A stretch of 6,634 nt of DNA from Halanaerobium sp. (GTDB lineage Bacteria; Bacillota; Halanaerobiia; Halanaerobiales; Halanaerobiaceae), in the NCBI GenBank assembly GCA_003070825.1, contig QBLP01000100.1, positions 1 through 6,634 of the forward strand, written 5' to 3'. This document shows positions 1 through 5,615 of the stretch, one piece after another (the first letter of the stretch is position 1; each line of letters starts with the position of its first letter). The notes under the pieces were generated by a model, which worked only from the letters and a program-made list of their open reading frames with translations, was not told where the DNA came from and made no database searches. Made by a program: the position numbers and the translations under genes.

Positions 1-597
1 CCACTATTGATTGCTTCGGTTTTTAGTCTGGCGGTAATAATTGAAAAAGCGATTTTCTTTTACAGAAATAATGATAATAACTTTAGATTAATCAAAAGAA
101 TTGAGATTTTAGTTGAAGAAGGTGACATTTTAAGTGCTTTAAATGAATTAAAAGGTAAAAAAAGTACTAATGCAAAACTGCTTTCAACAGCCTTAGCTCA
201 TAATAGTGAAGATCCTTCGCGTTTAAGAGAGGTACTGCAGGCTGTAGGAGAAGATGAAATCAAAAAAATGGAGAGACATCTTCCCATCCTTGATGTTGTT
301 GCTATGATTTCCCCACTGCTTGGTCTTTTAGGAACCGTTATGGGAATTATTAGTAGTTTTAATATCCTGGGAACTGCTGCAGGTGCTGCCAACCCTGCTC
401 AGATAAGTTCTGGTATTGCAGCTGCACTGATCAGTACAGCTTTGGGATTGATTATTGCTATTCCAACTGCTATATTTTATTCATATTTTGCCCATAAAGT
501 GGAAAGAAGGGCTCATCAGATGAACTTAAGCATGGTAGAAATTGTAGATGTTGTAGCTAATAATAGAGGTGACAGTGATGTTCAAAACTACTCTTAA
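1..597 (+). CDS. exbB: ExbB/TolQ/MotA-family proton-channel protein, 5' partial
   Basis: Inner-membrane channel subunit that, with ExbD, uses proton-motive force to energise a TonB-type arm. The frame is open from base 1, where it reads PLLIASVF, so the true start lies upstream; compared with ExbB proteins probably only some 15-20 residues are missing. A TTG at 7 could be read as a start but would cut through the first membrane helix. In the 198 visible residues, helix 1 is about 1-21, a cytoplasmic region follows, and helix 2 (about 98-120) has the family signature ISPLLGLLGTVMGIISSF. Helix 3 (about 137-163) reads GIAAALISTALGLIIAIPTA, the second family signature. The short second loop and three helices fit ExbB/TolQ rather than MotA. 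The gene overlaps exbD by 20 nt. ExbB rather than TolQ is chosen because a TonB-type gene follows; sequence alone does not separate them. Confidence 0.93.
   Translation, partial: PLLIASVFSLAVIIEKAIFFYRNNDNNFRLIKRIEILVEEGDILSALNELKGKKSTNAKLLSTALAHNSEDPSRLREVLQAVGEDEIKKMERHLPILDVVAMISPLLGLLGTVMGIISSFNILGTAAGAANPAQISSGIAAALISTALGLIIAIPTAIFYSYFAHKVERRAHQMNLSMVEIVDVVANNRGDSDVQNYS
565..571 (+). promoter_or_regulatory. Ribosome binding site that fixes the exbD start
   Basis: AGAGGTG lies six bases before ATG 578, which is normal spacing. Two upstream in-frame GTG codons (569 and 575) overlap or abut this site and so are unlikely starts. The site lies inside the 3' end of exbB, indicating translational coupling. 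Confidence 0.7.
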
Positions 598-982
598 GAA
601 AAAAAGCTCAATCAATATAATTCCGATGATTGATGTTATCTTTTTTCTTTTAGTATTTTTTATGCTTTTTACTACATTTAGGACTACTCCTGAGGGGATT
701 GATATGCAGCTTCCTAAGGCGGTTACTGCAACAGAACAAACTTCAGAAAATTTTATTGTCCAAATTGATTCAGATGGAAATTATTATTACGGAGATCAAT
801 CTTTAGCTTTAAACCAAATAATATCTGAAGCTGAAGTTGCTAATCAGGAAAATGCTAATTTAACAATTGTAATTAGTGCTGATAGAAATACGCGTTATGA
901 AAATGTTATTTCCCTAATGGACGGGATGCGTAATGTGGGTATTACAAGGCTGGCACTAGCTGCAGATAAAGAAGGTAGTTAA
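578..982 (+). CDS. exbD: ExbD/TolR-family proton-channel partner
   Basis: Single-pass inner-membrane protein that forms the proton-conducting core with ExbB and passes energy to the TonB-type protein. From ATG 578 it has 134 residues, normal for the family. A basic cytoplasmic N-terminus (KTTLKKKSS) precedes the hallmark INIIPMIDVIFFLLVFFMLF. Asp19 near the start of the helix matches the essential protonatable aspartate of ExbD/TolR. After the helix comes the typical periplasmic domain, starting with the small GIDMQLPKA segment and later containing LTIVISADRNTRYENVISLMDGMRNVGITRLALA, the usual ExbD fold motif that ends with a helix and a final strand. GTG 569 would add three residues but sits in the ribosome binding site. 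The gene overlaps exbB and ends 15 nt before tonB. Confidence 0.93.
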   Translation: MFKTTLKKKSSINIIPMIDVIFFLLVFFMLFTTFRTTPEGIDMQLPKAVTATEQTSENFIVQIDSDGNYYYGDQSLALNQIISEAEVANQENANLTIVISADRNTRYENVISLMDGMRNVGITRLALAADKEGS

Positions 983-997
983 TGGGATGGTGAATTT

Positions 998-2125
998 ATG
1001 CCTAATAGCAATGACGATCGAAAATTACTGTTGTATATAAGTATTTCAATAATCTTTCATTTTCTAGTTCTTTATTTTCTTCCAATTGGTTTTCTGCACG
1101 GAAGTGCTCAAAGTGAGAATGAATTAGATGATTATGGCTATGTGCAGATGGTTGATTATCAGCCCGCTCCCTTAGATGAGGAAAATGCTGAAGAAGAAGC
1201 TGAATTAACTGAAGAACCAGCCGAGGAAGAAAAGGAAAAAATTGTAGCGGAAGAACCTGAGCCGGAACCAGTTGAAGAAGAAGTTGAACCGGAACCTCAA
1301 CCAGAACCAGAGCCAGAATTAGAAGAGGTAGAAGAATTAGAGCCTCAGCAGGAACCAGAAGCTGAACCTGAGATTGAGGCTGAAGATGAACAGCAGCCAG
1401 AACCTGAGGTAGAGAAAGAAACTGTTTCTGAACCGGAACCTGTGGAAGAAGAACCGAAACCAGATCCTAAACTGGAGCCCGAGTCTCAACCTGAACCTGA
1501 GCCAGTTGAGAAGGTGGTCGAGCCTGAACCAGAACCCGAAGAAAGTTCTGAACAGGAAGAAGACCTTATGGCCAGTGAAGAAAGTGAAAGTGAACTGGAA
1601 GTTCCTCAGGAGGAAACTGAGGTTCAATCCGAGCAGACAGAAGATGCAGAAGAAATACCCGAAGAAGATAGCCAGACTGATCAAACAGAGGCTGAAGAAG
1701 AAAGTCAGCTCGATCAAGAAACAGCAGAAAATATTCCAGATGAGGATAGTACAGAAGATAATGTTGAGCAGGAGGCTGAAGAAGTTAATCCACCACCTCC
1801 ACCAACCTCAGGTGATTTAATTGGTCTAATTGAACCGCCAACTTTCCCTAAAGATTTAGTGGGAAGTCGTTCTGAAGGTACAGTTAGATTGATGGTTGAA
1901 CTTTCACCTGGTGGTAATGTTAATAATATTGAAGTACTGGAATCTTCCGGATATGATTCTATGGACAGAGTTGCTCAGCTAACTTTAGAACACGGCTGGG
2001 AATTTAAAGAATATCAAAGACCTTATAGAATTCCTGTTTCAGTAAGGTATTATATTGATGAATCTGATAACAGTCAGGTAGAAGTTGATATCGGTCAGGT
2101 TGAATTTATTTCTGGAGGTGAGTGA
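998..2125 (+). CDS. tonB: TonB-type energy transducer with long acidic Glu/Pro spacer
   Basis: Arm that links ExbB-ExbD in the inner membrane to partners across the periplasm. Residues about 10-33 form one N-terminal helix containing S17-x3-H21, the spacing of the conserved Ser16/His20 pair in E. coli TonB. Residues about 60-262 are a low-complexity spacer rich in PE repeats: about 95 of 203 residues are Asp or Glu, with six Lys and no Arg. After PPPPP (265-269), residues about 280-352 match a TonB C-terminal domain: PPTFPKDLVGSRSEGTVRLMV, then SPGGNVNNIEVLESSGYDSMDRVA, then a GWEF strand and a PVSVRYYI strand. At 375 residues it is longer than E. coli TonB (239). ATG 998 is preceded by GGATGGTG at normal distance. 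A TolA-like role is possible given the neighbours, but the C-terminal domain is TonB-like. Confidence 0.87.
   Translation: MPNSNDDRKLLLYISISIIFHFLVLYFLPIGFLHGSAQSENELDDYGYVQMVDYQPAPLDEENAEEEAELTEEPAEEEKEKIVAEEPEPEPVEEEVEPEPQPEPEPELEEVEELEPQQEPEAEPEIEAEDEQQPEPEVEKETVSEPEPVEEEPKPDPKLEPESQPEPEPVEKVVEPEPEPEESSEQEEDLMASEESESELEVPQEETEVQSEQTEDAEEIPEEDSQTDQTEAEEESQLDQETAENIPDEDSTEDNVEQEAEEVNPPPPPTSGDLIGLIEPPTFPKDLVGSRSEGTVRLMVELSPGGNVNNIEVLESSGYDSMDRVAQLTLEHGWEFKEYQRPYRIPVSVRYYIDESDNSQVEVDIGQVEFISGGE
1244..1543 (+). repeat. Degenerate Glu-Pro coding repeat in the tonB spacer
   Basis: Residues about 83-182 of the TonB-type protein are dominated by irregular EPEPEP, PVEEE and QPEPEP units, encoded by variations on GAACCTGAGCCAGAACC. 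The repeat is imperfect in length and codon choice, so it looks like slow drift under protein-level selection rather than a fresh tandem expansion. The low complexity also creates long open frames on the other strand and in another frame, which are not genes. Confidence 0.75.
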
Positions 2126-2131
2126 TAATTA

Positions 2132-4120
2132 ATGAAAAAATATAGATATATAATTTCAGTGTCACTAATACTGCTGTTAGTATTCTCTTTTCAGGCAGCA
2201 GCACAGAATAATTTTTTTCAAAATGAAGATGAGCACAATAATCTTCGCTTTGGTAATGAGTATATAGTGATTGTAGTTAATCAAAATCAAAACTCACAGG
2301 GGAGATTTGCAGTAGAAACAACTGGTGGAGCCCCTGCGAGAGAAAATGACGATAATAAGCCTTTAATTTATGGTCGACCAAATCCCTGGACTTCTTATAC
2401 ATCACTTTGGATTAATGATCAAAAATATGTTTTTGGTGGTTCGACAGAGAGAAGAGCAGGAGATGGTGCTAGATACGGTGAAGTTGTCCAAAAACCGACG
2501 GTTGAAGATAATAAAATTGTAACTAAGACTCGTTTTGATAATATTGTAGTTGAACAGATTCTTTCAATCGTTAAAAGTTCAACTACCGGTCTGGCAGATA
2601 GCGCTCAAATTCAATATAGAGTTACAAATGAAGGTCAGCAGGAAGAAAAAGTTGGTTTGAGAATAATGCTTGACACCATGCTGGGGGAGAATGATGGTGC
2701 CCCTTTTAGACTTGGTGAAGATACTATATCAACTGATAAGTTATATTATGACAAGCAGCTTGATGATTTTTGGCAGGCTTTTGACAGTGTTTCCAATCCT
2801 CAGGTAACTTCTCAGGGTTCATTTATTGGGCCTGATGTAAGTACACCAGATAGAGTATATTTTTCTGACTGGGGTAGTCTGGCAGATGGTGTCTGGGATT
2901 TTGATTTTAATCCAGGGCAGGACTTTATGCGTAAGGGAGAATATGAAATTGACAGTGCTATGGCAATGTACTGGGTGCCTGAGATATTAGAACCCGGTCA
3001 AACTAAGACCTATATTACTAAATATGGTCTTGGTGGAATTACCATTGTTCCTGGCATTTTATCTCTTGGTGTAACCTCACCAGCGGAAGTAACCTTAGAT
3101 AATAATAATCAGACTTTTCCAGTGGTAGCATATTTAGAAAATACTTCTGAAATTAATGCTCGTAATGTCTCGATTCAAATTGATCTTCCTGATGGCTTTA
3201 ATGCCGAACAGGTCAGTAGAGATCTCGGTGATATGGAGCCTGGAGATATTTCTCAAATAACCTGGAATGTAGAAGCTGAAGATAAAAATAATCTTCCGGA
3301 ATCTATGACATATCGTGTTATAGTAGATGCTGATAATACAGATTCAAATGAAGTCGAAAGAAAAGTTGAATTTTTAGGACCTCCCCAGTTGGATGCTAAT
3401 ATAACTCTGATGGAGGACGTAGAATCTGTTGATGGAAGGCTAGAGCCAAATCCATTTAGAATACAGGCTGAAATTAATAATTCAGGGGAAAGTTCTCTTT
3501 ATGGAGTTGTAGCAGAATTAATTCTGCCTCCTGGTTTAGTTACAGCCAGCAGTGAAATAAGCAAGAAGAATGTTGGAATTTTAAGGAATAATGAAAAGAT
3601 TAATATTAACTGGGCAATAAAGGCTTTAAGAGTTGATGGAACTCTTCCCTTTGCTCTAAAGGTCAGTGGTCTAAATAATTATCAAAAGACAATAGTTGAA
3701 GAAATCAATTTACCTGCATTAAAACCACTTATTTTACTCAGAGAAACCAGAGGACAGCGTGATGAGGATTATTTTGCAGTTGATATAGTTGCCGCAAATA
3801 TTTCTGAAGCTGAAAATATAGCCTTTGATCTTAATTACGATCCTAAAAAGCTGTTATTAACTCATATTTCTCGTGGTGATTTCTTTGTGCGAGACAATAA
3901 TTTACTGCCCTTTAACAGGCCTGATAGATCAGAAAAAGGAAAAGTTATATTTGATCAGGAGTTTCCTTTTAATAAAGCAAATGGTGTTATTGCAACAGTC
4001 CATTTTCAATTAAAGGAAGACGAACCTGGAAATATAAGTATAAGTAATTTTGAGGCTGTAAATGGACCTGGTGATTCATTTGAGATTGAAATCAGAAATA
4101 ATTTAGAGGAGGAAAATTAA
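2132..4120 (+). CDS. Secreted multidomain beta-rich protein with C-terminal cohesin-like module
   Basis: Exported protein of unknown function, 662 residues. A signal peptide (MKKYRYIISVSLILLLVFSFQ) is followed by an AAA-Q cleavage site after about residue 24. Residues about 35-300 are an unrecognised domain rich in beta strands and aromatic residues, containing LRIMLDTMLGENDGAPF (176-192). Residues about 305-415 and 418-528 look like two Ig-like, CARDB/DUF11-type modules (ENTSEINARNVSIQIDLPDGF and NNSGESSLYGVVAELILPPGL are matching motifs). Residues about 545-655 resemble a cohesin module: FAVDIVAANISEAENIAFDLNYDPKKL, then GKVIFDQEF, then GVIATVHFQL and a final strand around ISISNFEAVNG. No dockerin, SLH domain, LPXTG signal or membrane tail is visible. 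GGAGGTGA lies ten bases before ATG 2132, inside the end of tonB, so the genes are probably cotranslated. A periplasmic partner of the TonB arm or of the SLH protein is inferred from position only. Confidence 0.88.
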   Translation: MKKYRYIISVSLILLLVFSFQAAAQNNFFQNEDEHNNLRFGNEYIVIVVNQNQNSQGRFAVETTGGAPARENDDNKPLIYGRPNPWTSYTSLWINDQKYVFGGSTERRAGDGARYGEVVQKPTVEDNKIVTKTRFDNIVVEQILSIVKSSTTGLADSAQIQYRVTNEGQQEEKVGLRIMLDTMLGENDGAPFRLGEDTISTDKLYYDKQLDDFWQAFDSVSNPQVTSQGSFIGPDVSTPDRVYFSDWGSLADGVWDFDFNPGQDFMRKGEYEIDSAMAMYWVPEILEPGQTKTYITKYGLGGITIVPGILSLGVTSPAEVTLDNNNQTFPVVAYLENTSEINARNVSIQIDLPDGFNAEQVSRDLGDMEPGDISQITWNVEAEDKNNLPESMTYRVIVDADNTDSNEVERKVEFLGPPQLDANITLMEDVESVDGRLEPNPFRIQAEINNSGESSLYGVVAELILPPGLVTASSEISKKNVGILRNNEKININWAIKALRVDGTLPFALKVSGLNNYQKTIVEEINLPALKPLILLRETRGQRDEDYFAVDIVAANISEAENIAFDLNYDPKKLLLTHISRGDFFVRDNNLLPFNRPDRSEKGKVIFDQEFPFNKANGVIATVHFQLKEDEPGNISISNFEAVNGPGDSFEIEIRNNLEEEN

Positions 4121-4876
4121 ATGTTAAAATATAAAAGTGTATTTTCAATTACTTTACTGTTAATCTTGATTTTTACCGGGGGGGCTTTTGCCCAGCAGTT
4201 TGATGATGTTCCCCGTGATCACTGGGCTTATGACAGTGTCCAGTTCCTTGCAGAAAGAGGATATTTGAGCCTCTATTCTGGTGAAGATTTTAATGGAGAA
4301 GAGGCACTAACAAGGTATGAAATGGCAGAAATAATTGCTAATGTATTAGAAAATACTGTTGGAGGTACAGCTTCTCGTAATCTTTCTGAAGAAGATGTTG
4401 ATGTAATTAGGGAACTTTCCCTAGAATTTAGAGATGAACTGGTTATTATAGCCCAGAAGCAGAAAGAATTTGAAGAAAGATTAAAAAATGCTGAAGACAC
4501 TAATCAGATTCAGGATGAAGATATATCCAATATTAATGTTAGGGTATCTGAACTGCAGGAAGAAGTACAGGAGATTGCTGATCATATAACTAGACTGGCT
4601 GAATTAGAAGAAAATGTCAGTGGTCTGGATAATCGGATCACCACTCTGGAAGAAGAATTAAAAACTATTAAAGAAGAGGGAGTTTCCGGCCAGAGGCTGC
4701 AGGAACTGGAGGATAATCAGAGTGTTAACATGACAAGAATTGAAGAACTTGAAGCTAGAATTTCAGAATTAGAAGCAGAAAAAGAAGCTGCCAATGAAGA
4801 ATTAGAAGAAGAAAGAGGCTCATTTAATACTGGTTATATCCTGGGAGCTCTAGCACTACTGGCTTTAATTCTTTAA
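4121..4876 (+). CDS. Exported SLH-domain coiled-coil protein with hydrophobic C-terminal tail (Omp-alpha-like)
   Basis: Probable tether between peptidoglycan (or its attached polymer) and a membrane. A signal peptide ends at GAFA-Q (after residue 24). One SLH domain follows at about 27-78: FDDVPRDHWAYDSVQFLAERGYL, then LTRYEMAEIIANVLE, where TRYE stands for the usual TRAE. Residues about 104-232 are highly charged coiled coil; core positions from I138 to I183 follow strict 3-4 spacing with one 3-3 break at L159-L162, then a GVSG break near 187 and a second coil. The last 15 residues, TGYILGALALLALIL, are a short hydrophobic tail with no charge after it. This order (signal, SLH, coil, C-terminal membrane segment) is that of Thermotoga Omp-alpha. 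Unlike OmpM of Negativicutes there is no beta-barrel. The ATG directly follows the preceding stop codon, with AGAGGAGG eight bases upstream. Confidence 0.88.
   Translation: MLKYKSVFSITLLLILIFTGGAFAQQFDDVPRDHWAYDSVQFLAERGYLSLYSGEDFNGEEALTRYEMAEIIANVLENTVGGTASRNLSEEDVDVIRELSLEFRDELVIIAQKQKEFEERLKNAEDTNQIQDEDISNINVRVSELQEEVQEIADHITRLAELEENVSGLDNRITTLEEELKTIKEEGVSGQRLQELEDNQSVNMTRIEELEARISELEAEKEAANEELEEERGSFNTGYILGALALLALIL
4178..4184 (+). repeat. Seven-G homopolymer inside the SLH protein's signal peptide
   Basis: The run reads ACC-GGG-GGG-GCT and encodes T-G-G-A at residues 19-22, within the signal peptide. G runs of this length stand out in such AT-rich DNA. The frame is intact as given. Gain or loss of one G would shift the frame and abolish the protein. 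Confidence 0.9.
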
Positions 4877-4884
4877 GTTAAAGT

Positions 4885-4920
4885 ATTACTGCTTTAAATA
4901 TTATATTTGCAGCAGTTAAT
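4885..4920 (+). terminator. Hairpin in the gap after the SLH gene, possible weak terminator or mRNA end-protecting stem
   Basis: ATTACTGCT (4885-4893) pairs with AGCAGTTAAT (4911-4920) with one bulged base, and the interior AAATA/TATTT can pair around a TTA loop. The upper stem is AT-only, and the following TAATGTTATTT is T-rich but not a clean U run, so complete termination is doubtful. The 88-nt gap 4877-4964 otherwise holds only the next gene's AAGGAG (4951-4956). Confidence 0.4.
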
Positions 4921-4964
4921 GTTATTTAAAAGTCGGTAACTATATTATATAAGGAGAATAGTAT

Positions 4965-5552
4965 ATGAAGAAGCTTCATTTTAAACAAATAATAGTCACA
5001 CTGGCTTTGATTTTACTATTTAATTCAGTGTTTTTACCGTATTTAACGCCAGTATCAGAGCTTAAAGCTGCTTCAATAGAAAAAGAAGATATTTATACAG
5101 GGCTGGGGCTGATGTTTTTACTGGTTGTACTTTCTGGTAGCAGTAATAATCAAGAAACAAAAACCAGAAATGATTTTTACAACTATAAAAATTTTAGTGA
5201 AGCAGAAATAGAAATTTTGGCCAGTATAATTAATGCAGAAGCTCGAGGGGAAAGCTATCAGGGTAAGGTGGCAGTAGGGGCTGTTATAATTAACAGGGTT
5301 TATCACCCTTCCTTCCCAAATTCTATTAAAAAAGTTGTGTATCAATCAGGCCAGTTTACCCCGGTAGAAAATGGAATGATAAATTTATCACCTGACGATG
5401 AATCCTTCAGAGCTGCCTATGATGCTGTGAGCGGTCTGGACCCCAGTCAGGGAAGTTTATATTTCTATAACCCTGCTAAATCCAAAAATCCAGAATTCTT
5501 TGCTAAGAGAGAAGAAGTTGTAACTATCGGTAACCATGTATTTTTAAAATAA
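4965..5552 (+). CDS. Secreted SleB/CwlJ-family cell-wall hydrolase
   Basis: Probable peptidoglycan-cleaving enzyme (lytic transglycosylase type, as known for SleB) acting outside the inner membrane. The 195 residues start with a signal-like segment (about 7-26, with a possible cleavage near LKAA-S at 37). A second hydrophobic stretch follows at 44-58 (YTGLGLMFLLVVLSG), which may anchor the protein. The hydrolase domain spans about 78-195: IINAEARGESYQGKVAVGAVIINRV with Glu92 aligned to the family's catalytic glutamate, FPNSIKKVVYQSGQFTPVENG, then the closing LYFYNPAKSK and IGNHVFLK motifs. There is no separate peptidoglycan-binding domain as in long SleB proteins, and unlike CwlJ it has an export signal. 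A role in growth or envelope remodelling is as likely as spore germination. AAGGAG lies eight bases before ATG 4965. It may be read through from the upstream operon or have its own promoter. Confidence 0.9.
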   Translation: MKKLHFKQIIVTLALILLFNSVFLPYLTPVSELKAASIEKEDIYTGLGLMFLLVVLSGSSNNQETKTRNDFYNYKNFSEAEIEILASIINAEARGESYQGKVAVGAVIINRVYHPSFPNSIKKVVYQSGQFTPVENGMINLSPDDESFRAAYDAVSGLDPSQGSLYFYNPAKSKNPEFFAKREEVVTIGNHVFLK

Positions 5553-5556
5553 GAGC

Positions 5557-5594
5557 AAAAGAACCTCAGTCATAATGACTGAGGTTCTTTTTTT
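5557..5594 (+). terminator. Rho-independent terminator, probably bidirectional, between convergent genes
   Basis: GAACCTCAGTCA (5561-5572) and TGACTGAGGTTC (5576-5587) form a perfect 12-bp stem around a TAA loop. AAAA at 5557-5560 extends it to 16 bp against the T run 5588-5594. It begins four bases after the hydrolase stop codon. Read on the minus strand the same stem is followed by TTTT, so it can also end the converging topoisomerase transcript. Confidence 0.93.
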
Positions 5595-5615
5595 AAAGTT
5601 TTATTTTATTTTTAT

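Noticed and set aside
198..392. Short minus-strand open frame inside exbB
   Set aside because: It lies wholly opposite the strongly conserved exbB helix 2 region and has no start signals.
982..993. ATG overlapping the exbD stop codon
   Set aside because: It encodes only three residues (MGW) before a TGA; the tonB start at 998 has the proper ribosome binding site.
1244..1543. Possible CRISPR or tandem-repeat array
   Set aside because: The units are irregular, have no spacers, and are fully explained as PE-repeat coding sequence in frame with tonB.
1337..1717. Long minus-strand open frame opposite the Glu/Pro spacer, rich in Phe, Leu and Arg
   Set aside because: Its composition is simply the complement of GAA/GAG/CCA codons, and it has no credible ribosome binding site or family motif.
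1506..1820. Plus-strand open frame in another frame inside tonB, rich in Lys and Arg
   Set aside because: It is an artefact of low-complexity purine-rich DNA; the tonB frame carries the recognisable membrane helix and C-terminal domain.
4273..4500. Serine-rich minus-strand open frame inside the SLH gene
   Set aside because: It is a shadow of the acidic coiled-coil codons with no motif of its own.
4878..4907. Promoter-like TTAAAG and TATATT hexamers 18 bases apart before the hydrolase gene
   Set aside because: The -35 match is poor and TATATT-like words are common in this AT-rich gap and overlap the hairpin, so no promoter can be claimed.
5118..5345. Minus-strand open frame inside the hydrolase gene
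   Set aside because: It overlaps the catalytic-domain coding sequence and shows no ribosome binding site or known domain.
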